This document shows positions 47,263-58,638 of a stretch of 64,000 bases of DNA, piece by piece. The DNA is from Sepiola atlantica. Lineage: Eukaryota; Mollusca; Cephalopoda; Sepiida; Sepiolidae. Location of the stretch: contig OY744519.1 in assembly GCA_963556195.1 (NCBI GenBank), positions 38,216,301-38,280,300 on the forward strand. Reading direction: 5' to 3'. The notes beneath the pieces are model-generated. The model worked only from the letters and a program-made list of their open reading frames with translations. It ran no database searches and was not told the origin of the DNA. Positions within the stretch are counted from its first letter, which is position 1; each line of letters begins with the position of its first letter. The position numbers and the translations under genes were made by a program.

Positions 47263-48084
47263 ATAGTTGAGTTTATATGCCCAAATATATAATGAGGAAT
47301 ATGATGATGTAATGAGAACATTTGAGAACACATTATGGCTTTGTCAGTAGATTTGTCAAGGACACTTTTATTGGGAATAAATAATATTTTTCGTGAAATG
47401 TTTTTTCGAAAATATTTTTAGTAAATATTCGGTGTTAATTGGGTGTTAGATTTTGATGATAATTAAACACTACTGATTAAAAATATATTTATTTAATACT
47501 AACACGGCTACCAGGCGTTGCCCGCGGCGATGAAAATACAAAGTAGCAGAAATTAAAGAGTGGGTGTAACCTCTTTATATAAAAACTTCTATCTTCCTTT
47601 TCTCTAGATGTCTCTCTTTCCCTGGTCCCCATTATTTCCCTCCCTCCTTCAACCCTATATTTCCCTTTCCCCCATATGATTCTTCTCTTGTGTTGATGCG
47701 TTAAAAACTAATAATAATGTAATTCATTTTCCCCCGAAGCAATCTGCTTTAAATGTAATAGTGGATTCTTACGTTTATTGCTTCGGGATATACAAAAATA
47801 GAAGTCAAATAATATGTGTAACATTGTGATGTTAAAATTTCTATCTCCTCTTTCTCTCTCTCTCTCCCTAACCGTCTCTTTATCTTTTTCCCTTTATATT
47901 TTAATACTGTAATTTTAGTAAGGAGGTCTTACAGAACTGCCAAACGTATCGGTCAACTCAAAGTATTAAGAAAAATAATGTTAATAATGATTATTGATCT
48001 AGACCAATGCCGAGTAGAACAAATAGTTTGGTCTATACCTAATTTCTGCCCCTCACACCTATTTCAGAATATGATGAAGATAAA
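47263..48084. other. Spacer with possible LINE/RTE 3'-end word and CT-rich repeats
   Basis: AACACGGCTACCAGGCGTTG (47501-47520), followed by CCCGCGG, is an unusually GC-rich phrase of the kind found near the 3' ends of some RTE-type repeats. I cannot confirm it. GTGTAAC...TTCTATCT followed by CT-rich DNA occurs twice (47565 and 47817 regions), a diverged direct repeat of about 250 bp. Confidence 0.4.
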
Positions 48085-50215
48085 TGATCTTAGTCTGTGA
48101 ATTTTACATAATAATACACTTTTATAGGTTATCTATATTCTCTAACCTTTTTTAAACACACCTAAATTGTGTTTTTAAACGTGAGTTATCGTTATTCCTT
48201 AGCTATCCTCTAACAAATAACTTTCATTAAAAACCAAACATTGTTTAATGTACTTCAGGTATAATTTGCCAGACACCGCCGAATACGTTTTTATATAAGA
48301 CATTATAAAATGTACATGTACATGTATTTGTGTACGTACAGAGTGGTGGGCAGTGTCGGCTAGTGGCGGAGCTCCGCATAGTTTCTTACTCCCTCCCCCT
48401 TTATGTAAATAGAATTAACGCTAAGAAACGTTAAATCAAATTAAAAGTTATCTCAAAGTATTACGTAATTAAAGCAAAATATAACTCAGCATTTTATAAT
48501 TACTATAAAATAAAATGGAAAATAACTGAAAGCGAACCCTACTGATTAAATCTGACCAATATACCTTTAAGGGGTGGGTGTAAAGATTCAGCAACATTCT
48601 CATCATCTTCCCCTGTGGATGTTACATAAGAATACACTTTTATAGGTTATCTATATTCTCTAACCTTTTTTAAACCAACCGAAATTATGTTTTTAAACGT
48701 GAGGTATCGTTATTCCTTAGCTATCCTCTAACATATAAATTTCATGAAAAACCATGAATTGTACTTGAGGTATAATTTGCCGGACAACGCTAAATACGTT
48801 TATCATATAAGATATTATAACATGTACACGTACATGTATTTGTGTTCGTACAAAGTGGTGGGCAGTGGCGGACTTTCGCATATTTTCTTACCCCCTCCAT
48901 GTAAATAGAATTGAAGCTAAGAAACGTTAAATAAAATTAAATGGTTTCTCAAAGTATTACTTAATTAAAGCAACATATTTCTTAGCATTTTATAATTACT
49001 ATAAAATAGAATTAAAAATAACTGAAAACGACCCCCCTGATAAAATATGCTTCATAGTCCCCTAAGGGGTGGGGGTAGTGATTCGACAATTCTTCCCATT
49101 ATCTTAGTCTGTGAATTTTACATAAGAATACACTTTTATAGGTTATCTATATTCTCTTAACTTTTTTAAACAAACCTAAATTGTGTTTTTAAACGGGAAT
49201 TATCGTTCTTCCTTAGCTATTCTCTAACAAATAATTTCATAAAAAAACAAAAATGTGTTTATGTACTTAAGGTATAATTTGCCGAAAAACGACGAATACT
49301 CTTCTTATATTAGAGATTATAAAATGTACATGTACCTGTATTTGTGTGCATACAGAGTAGCGGACAGTGTCGGCTAGTGATCGAGCTCCGCATAGTTTCT
49401 TACCCCCTTCAATATAAATAGAATGTACGCTAAGAAACTTTAAATCAAATTTAAAGTTATCTCAAAGTATTACGTAATTAAAGTAAAATATGACTCAGCA
49501 TGTTATAATTACTATAAAATCGAATGGAAAATAACTGAAAACGCCCCCTCCCTGATAAAAAATGCCCCATAGACCCGGAAGAGGTGGGTGTAGAGATTTG
49601 GCAATACTCCCATCATCTAACTCTGTGAATGTTACATAATAATACACTTTTATAGGTTATCTATATTCTCTAACCTTTTTTAAACAAACCTAAATTGTGT
49701 TTTTAAACGTGATGTATCCTTCTTCCTTAGCTATCCTCTAACAAATAAATGTCGTTAAAACCCATTAATTGTTTTATGTACTTGAGGTATAATTTGTTGA
49801 ACAACGCCGAATACTTTTCTTATATAAGATATTATAAAATGTACATGTACATGTATTTGTGTACGTACAGAGTGGCTAGCAGTGGCGGATAGTAACGGTC
49901 CTTCGCATAGGTTCTTACCCCCTCCATGTAAATAGAATTGACGCTAAGAAACGTTAAATCAAATTAAAAGTTATCTCAAAGTATTACGTAATTAAAGAAA
50001 AATATGACTCAGCATTTCATAATTACAATAAAATAAAGTGACAAATAACTGAAAACGACCCCCTCCCCCTGATAGAATATGCCCCATAGACCCCTAAGCG
50101 GTGGGTATAGAGATTCGGCAATAGTCCATCCACTTACACTGTGAATGTTACATCAGAATACTCTTTTAGAATGTATCTATATTCTCTAACTTTGTTCCTA
50201 TAAGGAGCACACACA
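48085..50215 (+). repeat. Tandem array, about 515-bp unit, roughly 4 copies
   Basis: AATACACTTTTATAGGTTAT starts near 48112, 48633, 49127 and 49638, with a diverged fifth start near 50156, giving spacings of about 490-520 bp. Each unit also has TACATGTA with TATTTGTG, GTGGNGGNCAGTGNCGG, GAGCTCCGCATAGTTTCTTA (or a variant), AAGAAACGTTAAATCAAA and AAAATAACTGAAA, in that order. Units are roughly 80-90% alike by eye. There is no open frame. It is a satellite-like array of unknown family. Confidence 0.85.
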
Positions 50216-50530
50216 CAGACAGACACACACCCACACAGACACATGCAGACAGTCAGTTTAATATATATATATATATATAGATGAAACAAAATGAATGTAT
50301 GAGGTACTACAGTGAAGGGAATCGTATGGAAACCCCAGATGTATTGATCAATGAAATTAACAACAAATTTTCACCAATGTTTTCAATAGTTCATGCTAAT
50401 AAATAACACTTAATAAATAGTTATTTAATGAACATTAACAGTGAAATAAATGTCCTTTTCAGTACGACTTATAACTCTTCGGGACCGAAAAGAAGGTAAA
50501 CGTTATCAGCTTCATAGACAACGCTTAACG

Positions 50531-50563
<33 letters not shown>

Positions 50564-50584
50564 CACTACATTACAGTCTTACAT
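50216..50584. other. CA-rich and TA repeats with spacer
   Basis: An imperfect CACACAGACA tract ends the tandem array (50210-50255). TA arrays lie at 50258-50279 and 50531-50562. Confidence 0.7.
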
Positions 50585-51095
50585 GAATCAACCAACGTTT
50601 ATAGTCTTCAACATCTCTTCAAAGCCTGAATAAAAATAACGTATATGTTCACACCAAATCGAATCATCCACCGAGCGCGACATACCACAATGTGGATTTG
50701 CCACAGGATTAGTAACCTCTCATATAATGAGAGATTTTTTTGTTATAGTAATTGCTATACATTTAACAACGCATTAAAGAATATCGGATATACCAAAACC
50801 ATCAATGAATACAAATATAAAAAGAGTAAAAGCACAAGAATAAAAAATAGAAATATAACAATAATCAATATACGCCACCATTTAATTTGCTAGTTTAATC
50901 AAAAATTGGGCAGTTGTAATTTAACCTATTAAATCGACATATCTAAATAAATGACATACTGCATAAAATATTCAATAAAATACGATTAGACTTATAGCTG
51001 TACAAATTACATAGAGAACATAATTGAGAGTCATAATAGACATGTATTAAAAAGCGATAATAACAACTTACGAATGTAGTTGTAGAGATCATAGT
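50585..51095 (+). mobile_element. Penelope-like element relic (PLE-B), lacking the GIY-YIG domain
   Basis: At 50585-50632 the minus strand carries TTTGAAGAGATGTTG, AAACGTTGGTTGATTC, a decayed terminal-repeat/hammerhead phrase like that at 11.42 kb. The plus-strand frame then reads NNALKNIGYTKTINEYK and KNRNITIINIRH (50760-50885). After a break it reads TYSCTNYIENIIESHNRHVL (50985-51045), where PLE proteins have NALKNSGY, RNIIWFNPP and YSCxxNxxSIIxxHN, the linker between RT and endonuclease. The RT core and GIY-YIG parts are absent. Several stops and a frameshift show it is dead. Confidence 0.65.
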
Positions 51096-51109
51096 AATTG
51101 TCCATAACA

Positions 51110-51306
51110 AGAAAAGTGTTTAACCAAATATATAGTTTATTTAGAAACTTTCTTCTCAGAAATCAATCCTTACCTAAAGACAAATACATATGGAGTATAA
51201 GCGCTTATTTTAGGGACAAGTACACACACCACAAATTTGCATTTTATAACCCAGACTATAAGAAAATAGGATATCCACTATACAAGTGCATTAAATCCTT
51301 TAAAGG
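51110..51306 (+). CDS. Candidate internal exon, unrecognised
   Basis: The frame is open from 51098 and reads VFNQIYSLFRNFLLRN, then DKYIWSISAYFRDKYTHHK. It reaches a possible splice donor AAAG|GTAAAA at 51306. The SLFRNFLLR phrase faintly resembles the LYR-motif family (LYRxLLR), but the fit is poor and I do not assign it. The acceptor side (AACAAG) lacks a pyrimidine tract. It could also be a transposon fragment, as it directly follows PLE-B. Confidence 0.2.
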
Positions 51307-51379
51307 TAAAAATAATATAGTTCATGTGCATACACACATATACTCACAACAACACACCCCCAATAACAACAACACACAC

Positions 51380-51406
51380 TTATATATATATATTCACACC
51401 CACACT

Positions 51407-51454
<48 letters not shown>

Positions 51455-51470
51455 CATTCGCACATATGGA
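51380..51470. repeat. (CA)n (TA)n compound microsatellite
   Basis: CACACTCACACACA followed by a TA array. The 127-codon frame across it is mostly repeat-coded. Confidence 0.95.
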
Positions 51471-51744
51471 CATATATATAAGTTTACATATATTAACATA
51501 CACATCTCAATATTATTGATATCCGTCTATCTCAAAAGACAGTGTATTGTGCGTATCATATTAATCTGTTTCTGAGTTCTCGCGTTCGCTGTGCCTATAC
51601 AGTCATATCCTGGGTCGGCAGTTCTATTCCATTTGTCACACCTGTCCTAAGAGTTCTGGCTAAACCATCTGTTTTTGTAGTCTTTACTCCCCTCCACTTC
51701 TGCTATCCCCACATACCTACTCGACTTTGAGGGTAAATTCACAG

Positions 51745-52120
51745 CACTTCACCAGCCGCTGATGTTGTTGAACACGGATATATATTGCGTAATCGAGGTA
51801 ACCAGCTTTCAGACATTCTTCTGACAAAGACTATGCTTTCCTGCTAGTCGTGAGCAGGTGGTTATGCTGCCGAATTAAGTACCCTTTGAGATCCCCCATT
51901 TTCTATTCGTATGACATGGCCAGACTACTGGAGTCGATGTTGCGTCGGTAATCAACCTGTTTAAGATGTACGCCTTATGAAACACGTCCTTATTTTAGAC
52001 GTTGTCATCACAGTTTATTCCGAGAATTCTCTTTACTCTGCGCATGTGGAAGGTTTTTAGCCTATAAAGCATATCCGAAGAGTAGAGGGTTGAGCGAGCA
52101 GGACCGGTGCACACCCATCT
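51745..52120 (-). mobile_element. LINE relic: post-RT segment, RTE-like
   Basis: The minus strand reads RLKTFHMRRVKRILGINC, then VFHKAYILNRL, WPCHTNRKWGISKGT, and CSRLAGKHSLCQKNV. This follows LNTFHxRCLRRILGI, VLxxAGxxSMxxxL, WLGHVxRMxxGRIPKxxLxGEL and GRPxLRxKDVCKRD, the common C-terminal segment of RTE-type LINE proteins. It has several stops and no catalytic core. It is a different LINE group from the four jockey/CR1-like relics. Confidence 0.7.
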
Positions 52121-52121
52121 A

Positions 52122-52123
52122 AG

Positions 52124-52194
<71 letters not shown>
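52122..52194. repeat. (CT)n (TA)n compound microsatellite
   Basis: About 22 CT units, then about 14 TA units. Confidence 0.95.
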
Positions 52195-52195
<1 letters not shown>

Positions 52196-52197
<2 letters not shown>

Positions 52198-52915
52198 TTT
52201 AAATACATAATATTAAATTATGTTTAACAACATATGCCAGCGTTCCAAGCTTTCTCTCTTATCAGTGTAAGGAATGATAATCTCAGATGGTCGCAAGGTT
52301 CGAATCTCTGCTAAAGAATCAATCAATACTCCGCAAACAAGGTTCATAACCAACCGGCCACAAGCCATTACAACGTCAGAAAGAGAATGTAAGTTCTATT
52401 CTTGCGAAGGGAGGCACCTATAGAAATACTGACTAAGAAAATTCAACGAACTTTGTTGGAATATTCTTTATAGCTACGTGTCCGTCTATAGTTTACTTCC
52501 CTAAATAGGACTCAATTTCAATCTTATTAAAGAGGCTTATAACAATAATAATTTTAAATAAACTGTATAACATTATTTTACCTACATACGCCAGCGTGTT
52601 AAGCTGTCCATCTCGTCAGTGTAGGGAATGATAATCTCAGACTGTCGAAAGGTTCAGACGCATGCCACAAAATCAAGATTGACTCCGCGAGCAAGCGTCG
52701 TAAACAATTAACTACGATACATTAACAAGTCAAGAAAAAAAATGTAAGTTATATTTATGCGAAGGGAGGCACACATATAAAGACTGACTAGAGAACACAA
52801 AGAACTTTGTCGGAATATTCTTTATAGCTACGTATCAGTCTATTTTTTTAATTCCTCAGGCAGGGCTAAACTTCAACTATATGAAAGGGGTGTATAACAA
52901 TATTCATTTTTAATT

Positions 52916-52920
<5 letters not shown>
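52196..52920 (+). repeat. Tandem pair of a tRNA-headed (SINE-like) repeat, about 360 bp each
   Basis: Unit 1 is 52196-52558 and unit 2 is 52559-52920. Shared words: TATGCCAGCG/TACGCCAGCG, AGTGTANGGAATGATAATCT, GCGAAGGGAGGCAC, GACTGACTA, GAACTTTGT and GGAATATTCTTTATAGCTAC. Unit 1 has a perfect B box GGTTCGAATC (52297-52306) and an A-box-like ATCAGTGTAAGG (52261-52272) at tRNA spacing. The arrangement is reminiscent of a leucine-type tRNA. The B box is lost in unit 2 (GGTTCAGACG). tRNA-derived retroposons are known in octopus; which family this is I cannot say. Confidence 0.7.

Positions 52921-52981
<61 letters not shown>
52921..52981. repeat. (TA)n array
   Basis: About 30 units after the tandem SINE-like pair. 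Confidence 0.95.
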
Positions 52982-52983
<2 letters not shown>

Positions 52984-55309
52984 TGATATGTAAAAGAATT
53001 ATACAGGAACAAAATGTAGGCAGAATATGTCATATTTGTTCAATGAGAATTAGTAAACTTGTCTCAAATACAGCTTATGACATTAACCCTCTTTTCCAGT
53101 ATTTATATACATTTCGCGAATTAATTTAAATCAGATCTATATATGCCGGATAAAATGTTACCTATTCTCAACAAACACACCGGACATATCTTAACGAATT
53201 TTAAAACAGTGATAGTTAATTTTAAAAAGCAGACATAATTGTCACAGTAAGTCTTGGAGTATATACGGAGAGGGACGTCGGTTGTGAACCGACCGATCTT
53301 TCTATGGTCATATTATTCAGCAATCCATTTAATATCAAATATATCTGAATTTTCCTTATTAAACACATCTATAAACAATCTACTTCTTGACAAGCATTAC
53401 ATTACCACAGCTGTTGGTCACGTTTAGAATATCAGAGTTTAAATCTACTTCCAATGTCCATTTTGGGAATAATTATAGGGTAATTGAAAGTTACTTCTTA
53501 TTAAGTGGTTGTTATTTATTACTTAAATAACACGCAAGTGTTTGATTTATACACATGAGTCATACAATCAAGAAAAACACTCGAGTATTACTGTTAATAG
53601 CATGTATACATTCATAGCTCGATGATTAAAACTATGGTAGGATTACAAATGTCTACATATTATCAACTCAAAAATAGCTGACACAGAAAGCAAGAATGAA
53701 TTCCATTGTAAGCAGCTTCACTCATGGGAGTGTGATCATACTAAGGTAAAAGACGGTAGCTTCTTCACTCTCATATCCCCTGTTTTGTCCTTTATTTGTG
53801 AAATCCGTTGACGCTGTTGTCAGGACACTTGTGATCCTTGTCGTGAATCTAGGTTCTGATATTTAATTTAAAATAAAACGCTATGCAGTATAGTTTCTAA
53901 TCATATTCATTGCCTGTGCGAATATTTTAACTGAAACAAACTACAAGTACTTAATAATAGTGAGCCACTTTCCAATCACCATGTATATTTAAATAAGCTG
54001 AAATAATATACCTCTGTTTTTTTACTATTAATAATTCATCGACAGTCTAATATAAGAGCTGAGCGTCTATAACTCTCATATATGTACGTTTTAAATCACG
54101 CTTATGCATGGCATACGTTCGATGCAAGTGATTTAGTTTTAAAGTTATTAACATCATAGGTTCAAGCTAATCAATCAAACCTCGACTAGCATATGAGGCT
54201 CTGGATACACCGTGGTAATTCAGCATAACTCATACCGCATGTTAGATCGATCGATCGATACGTAACTTAATAAGTATATAACTGCCAAGTATTATGCAGC
54301 ATTGTGATACTTGCTAACAACAATATTTATTCACTAGTAGGACTCGCGAAAATTACACCATTGCTTTATCCATCTACCTGTACTGTAAAAATAAATTCGT
54401 ATAGATCAGCATGGTATGATTTTTTACTAATTTTTCTTTGTTTTTAGCATTGCTTTCCGTGATTCTTTTTTAGTACAGCGTACTTACAGGCTTGACCGGG
54501 TACTTGATTCGAATTTGCCACACCCACATGTCGTCTGACTCCGTCGTTTATCATTTCATCCCCGTCACATTTTATTTACACATATAACATCGTGTTAATG
54601 CAAGTAAATACCCCTTGAAAAATACATGTATCTACAGTTTAATAATACACATAAAAATATTGTATTTTCTCTTTCCGTAATAATAATTAACATTGTCAGC
54701 TGAAATTAGAATAAAAAAACGAATGTAGCTTTTATTTCTTTATTTATTTATTTAAAATGTTGACACTTAAATGTATATTTAAATGATATTTTAGTAAACA
54801 CATTCAACTATGGAGGATTTAAAAGTATAAAAAGGGACGACGATATTTAAATTGTCAACAATTAATTTTAAAATAAATAATGTCAACACATTTACCTTAA
54901 CTAGACCAGTAAATGTGTATTGTTTGGTGGCATCGCATTTGATGTTTCTCGATTAGCCGACTTCATAAAAAATGGGTGTAGAAAGTTACAACGTACGTAT
55001 TTACACGAAATGCTTTAGAAATTATAATACAGATACGCAAATGACTTTATGAATACTATCCACACTTTGAAGATGTATCCTCGCATCACTATGATAAATA
55101 CTAATCAGGGTTTTTTTTTCGAGGCAAAGACCCACTAAAGGATAACGGATCATGAGATCGATCTTTGTTGTTTGTTTTACTTTTATTCATCCCATAGTTA
55201 TGATATTTCCACTGAGACGTAACAAACTACTGTGAATTAGAGTCAATATAATAGTAGGCAACTTTTAGTGACGAGTTTCTCAGCCAGATCTTTGTTCACA
55301 TTACATTTA
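52982..55309. other. AT-rich spacer, nothing recognised
   Basis: No gene or repeat family recognised. A TCGA run (54247-54260) and a TTTA-rich stretch (54735-54755) are the only simple repeats. Confidence 0.55.
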
Positions 55310-55650
55310 AATTGTTGCATGTTGATATAGTAAAAAAAAAGGAAGCAAGGTAATGAATTCTAAATGCAAGCGGTTTGATGAAAGAAGCTATTGAAGTAAA
55401 AAGTGTTCCAGCTCTGAATACATCTATAGTGATGTGATGGTAGTTTGCTCTATGTCTGTTTGGTCGCGGGTAATTACGTTGAAGGGGTGCATTGTAGTAA
55501 ATCTATTAAGGCCGATTCTGATTTTGTTTGGGTGATAAACCATGTTATGAAACATATTCAAAAGATTGGTGTATAATCAAACTGTTATTAAAGGAAACAG
55601 ATCGGCATACGTTGTCTATAAGACGTTAGGGCAGCCTATAACGCTTCGGT
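55310..55650 (-). mobile_element. LINE relic: RT C-terminal tail, jockey/CR1-like
   Basis: The minus strand reads NYPRPNRHRANYHHITIDV, then FRAGTLFTSIASFIKP and INMQQFKCN. This is the decayed counterpart of VPRxRTxxFxxSFFPRTxxLWNSLP...YNxxxFKxxxN. The nucleotide stretch 55310-55405 also aligns with the same part of the relic at 28765-28850 (TAAATTGNTGCATGTNG and GAGCAAGG/GAAGCAAGG). It is 5'-truncated and frameshifted. Confidence 0.6.
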
Positions 55651-55913
55651 TTTAAATAGCATTACTATCGCTAAATACAGAAAGCGAACAATGTCATATA
55701 ATTTAAAATGCGTGTTAGATTACCTAGGTGTGTAGCATTAACCTATGGAGTTGGATGTTAGACACGGATAAGGATGATGTTTAATAAAATAAACATTTTC
55801 AATGTAATATCCGTTACGTTGAGTGACCCTGTAGAGTAAATATGTGAGAGTATGACAACCGGTAATCCGACTCCCCCCGCACTGTATAGTCTTGCGCATG
55901 ATTTGTGTCATTT

Positions 55914-56020
55914 ATACTGCTTTTTGATATTTTTGGAAAATATATAATTGAAAGTGTAGTATCTGTTCTGATTCTACATACCATATTAAATGTCTACGGT
56001 CATTGGAGGAAAACTACTTC
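55914..56020 (+). pseudogene. U2 snRNA-like pseudogene, diverged
   Basis: In U2 order: CTGCTTTTTGATATTTTTGG (for CGCTTCTCGGCCTTTTGG), a degenerate stretch, AGTGTAGTATCTGTTCT at 55955-55971 (exact), then ATATTAAATG and TTGGAGG, matching the U2 region ATATTAAATGGATTTTTGGAG around the Sm site. The stem between these is deleted or scrambled. It is not a functional gene. Confidence 0.55.
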
Positions 56021-56152
56021 TAAATTGAAGCAGTTTTTATCCCAATCCAATGTGTCTTTTAGGGGAGCTGAATGTTCACCACATTAAACACCGATCTAGT
56101 GTCTAACGCTGCGCTGGTGGGGGGTAAATAAAAGTTACATACTACATATATA

Positions 56153-56237
56153 AAAGAATATATAAATGTTTATATTTTTCATTTAATTTCTTGTTTTGAC
56201 GTATGTGAATACAGCATGTCTTGTTAACCTGTGTATT

Positions 56238-56240
<3 letters not shown>
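56153..56240 (+). repeat. Dispersed repeat R4, copy 2
   Basis: Two differences in 88 bp from 35235-35322. It is followed by a TA array (56239-56279). Confidence 0.85.
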
Positions 56241-56286
<46 letters not shown>

Positions 56287-56442
56287 AGTATGTATATAAA
56301 AAAATAAAATGAAAAAAGTTTATATTGTGTTATAACTTTTTATTATTTATTTTTCTATTTATTTATTTTGTGACGTGTAGGAATATAAATTGTTCTGTAA
56401 AGAAAAATAGTGTTTTCTCGTTGATGGTATGGAGAACAAAAT

Positions 56443-56470
56443 TTTCGACTGATACTTCAGTCTTCATCGG
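56443..56470 (-). ncRNA. Hammerhead ribozyme-like motif
   Basis: Minus strand, in order: AACA (stem I), CCGATGA (56464-56470; CUGAUGA with one change), A, GACTG-AAGTAT-CAGTC (perfect 5-bp stem II), GAA, AATT (self-complementary, minimal stem III), T, TGTT (stem I partner). It has the same layout as the motif at 59.5 kb, including the extra A before stem II, with entirely different stem bases. It lies about 200 bp after repeat R4 copy 2. Confidence 0.5.
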
Positions 56471-56559
56471 TGTTTGGGGTTTGCGTGTGTACGGTGGGAG
56501 GTTTTCCCAGGCAATGAGGGGGAATAAGTAGAAAAATCATAAATTAAATATGTGTATAA

Positions 56560-56815
56560 ATGAGCACACGCACATACGCGTCCACACACACGTAATGGGA
56601 TGTGTACATGTACATTGATACACACACACACACACACACACATACACCGACACGTGCCTATGCGCGTAAGCATACATACATATATACATACACCCATTCA
56701 CTAATACCTTTTTTCTTTCTCTTTTTCTTTCTCTCTTACTGCTCGATACATACACACACACACACACATACATACATACAAACACACACACACACCATGC
56801 GATCAATCATACACA
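56560..56815. repeat. CA-rich microsatellites with a CT-rich tract between
   Basis: (CA)n at 56621-56643 and 56751-56795, with TTTTTTCTTTCTC-type sequence at 56709-56735. Confidence 0.9.
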
Positions 56816-56853
56816 TCTCTTAGCGTTGTAGTCGACTTAATTGTTTAAATGTT

Positions 56854-56885
<32 letters not shown>

Positions 56886-56897
56886 AACATATATATA

Positions 56898-57043
56898 TAG
56901 TAAGTTATAAAAATATATTGATGGCCATTAAGTTACACAGTGGCTCCCGCGTAGTATCCGCGGGGGAATCTTTAGGCTAATATGCATGGAGTGTGATTTG
57001 ATGGGTGTTTTTATATACACGGCTATGTAATTAACCAATCATA
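56898..57043 (-). repeat. PLE-C left terminal inverted repeat
   Basis: Inverted partner of 58492-58638. It begins TAGTAAGTTATAAAAATAT right after a TA array (56853-56899). Confidence 0.8.
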
Positions 57044-57129
57044 TTCCAACAAAGTGAAAGGATTAAACTTCAAGAAAATTAGGCATATGGAAATGAAAAA
57101 AACTAGGCCTAAAAGTAAAAATACTACCT

Positions 57130-58229
57130 AGCATAAATACAACTTACTTTCTAGATGTCAGGTTAAACTTAAATACAAATACCTACGAACCATACGTAAA
57201 AGATAACGCCAGACCAATATACGTAAACTGAAAGTCTAATCACCTCATCACTCACAAAAAATAATCCGAATTCTATCAAACGTAGGCTTATCAATAATTC
57301 TTGCAATGAAAATGTTTTTAAAAAATTAAGCAAACTTTACAATACAGCTCTACAAAATAGTGGTTAACATAACATCGAAATCAAATATATGAAACAGGAC
57401 ACGAATAATTTTTATAAAATAAGAAATAAAAGAAAAATATATATAATCTGGTACACACCGCCCAATAACCAGATACTAAAACTAAACTGGACAAGAAATT
57501 CATAAATCTGATTCAGAAACTCTTCCCCGTAAACAATTCTATTCATGAAATATTTAATAAAAATAACTTTAAACTGTCCTACAGCTGCTACAAACACCTA
57601 GAAATGATAATAAAACCAAACAATGACAAAATAGTAAAAAAGAACAGCAGAGAGGAAAAAAGATAACAAATTACATAAAAAAGCGACACATATAGCAGAA
57701 ATAACACTAAGAAGAACAAAACTATAAACACTACAAATAGAAATAACTAAAACCCTTATAGCAATAACTCGAATAGTAATGAAAAAGTTTGCAATTAAGT
57801 GAAAAGATGTAATTGCACACATCGTACATTTTGTCCATTACAAAATAAATGCCTAACCAAAAGTATTGTCTACAAAGCCACAGTATTTGCCTTGGAAATA
57901 CCGAATAACAAGAAGTATTACGTAGATATTATCTCTGCTTTAAAACCAGATATTATAACCACAAAAGCACATTTAAAAACAGAAAACGTTGAATTTGAAC
58001 AGCACTAGCAAACCATTATTCGGAGCTCAAAGAATATCGACGCTCACCGATAATTGAATGGAAAATAATACAACAGGCCAGTAGATGTAGAAATTTATAC
58101 GGTCTGTGTAGATTATGTCTGAATGAGAAATTTGAAATCCTAAACATTAAAGACCCCCAACATATATTAAACTGTAGAAGTCAGATAGCAAACAGCTGCC
58201 TGCATAGCATAACATTTACTTTAGACTAA
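57130..58229 (+). pseudogene. PLE-C coding relic: RT tail, linker and GIY-YIG endonuclease
   Basis: Readable blocks in order: TTYFLDVRLNLNTNTYEPY and RPIYVN (57143 on); RRLINNSCNENVFKKLSKL and YNTALQNSG; KRKIYIIWYTPPNNQ (57430 region, for RNIIWFNPP). From 57799 come CNCTHRTFCPLQNKC, CLTKSIVYKATV and KKYYVDII, the start of the GIY-YIG domain. Here the second motif is YYV where YxG is expected, so a core glycine is lost. After a frameshift near 58010: LANHYSELKEY, IIEWKIIQQ, GLCRLCLNEKFEIL and LNCRSQIANSC, ending TAA. In a live element this protein reverse-transcribes and nicks DNA in the nucleus. This copy has several stops and shifts and is dead. Confidence 0.85.
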
Positions 58230-58491
58230 AAATACATAAATAAATAAATAATTAAACAAGCAAATAAGTAAAAACAGAAACTTAACCTAAAAACTTAAAA
58301 ACTAAAACCTAAAATAAAAATACTAATAAACCACGTGTTTATATGAAGTCACTTATTATATTGACACAAAAAATTAGCAGGATTTAGGACACTTGATGAA
58401 AAACAGAACAATATAATAGGAAATAGGAAGTGAACCTAACCGGAGATTTGTTCGTGAGAAGCCCGACGTTTGGCTAAAAGAACAACAAAGA

Positions 58492-58638
58492 ATCTGATTG
58501 GTTAACTAGCTAGCCGTGTATATAAAAACACCCGGACAACCTAACTCAATACATTGTAGCCTGAATATTCGCCCTGAAGATGAAATAGGGAGCTTTTGTG
58601 TAGCTGAATTGCCATAAATATATTTTAATAACTTACTA
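58492..58638 (+). repeat. PLE-C right terminal repeat
   Basis: Inverted partner of 56898-57043, carrying the decayed hammerhead phrase and ATAAATA. Confidence 0.8.

Larger units (their letters stand above)
56898..58638 (+). mobile_element. Penelope-like element (PLE-C) with inverted terminal repeats
   Basis: The left arm 56898-57043 and right arm 58492-58638 are inverted and about 75% alike, best over GGGTGTTTTTATATACACGG and TTAACCAATCA. Between them a plus-strand coding relic runs from the end of the RT through the GIY-YIG domain to a stop (57130-58229). The right arm contains CCTGAAGATG, AGCTTTTGTGTAGCT (4-bp stem), GAA and ATAAATA, the decayed PLE hammerhead phrase. The 5' part of the RT is missing. 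Arm divergence and many stops make this older than PLE-A. Confidence 0.85.

Noticed and set aside
51098..51310. LYR-motif mitochondrial protein exon
   Set aside because: Only a loose SLFRNFLLR resemblance. The defining spacing and downstream residues do not fit, so it is kept only as an unrecognised candidate exon.
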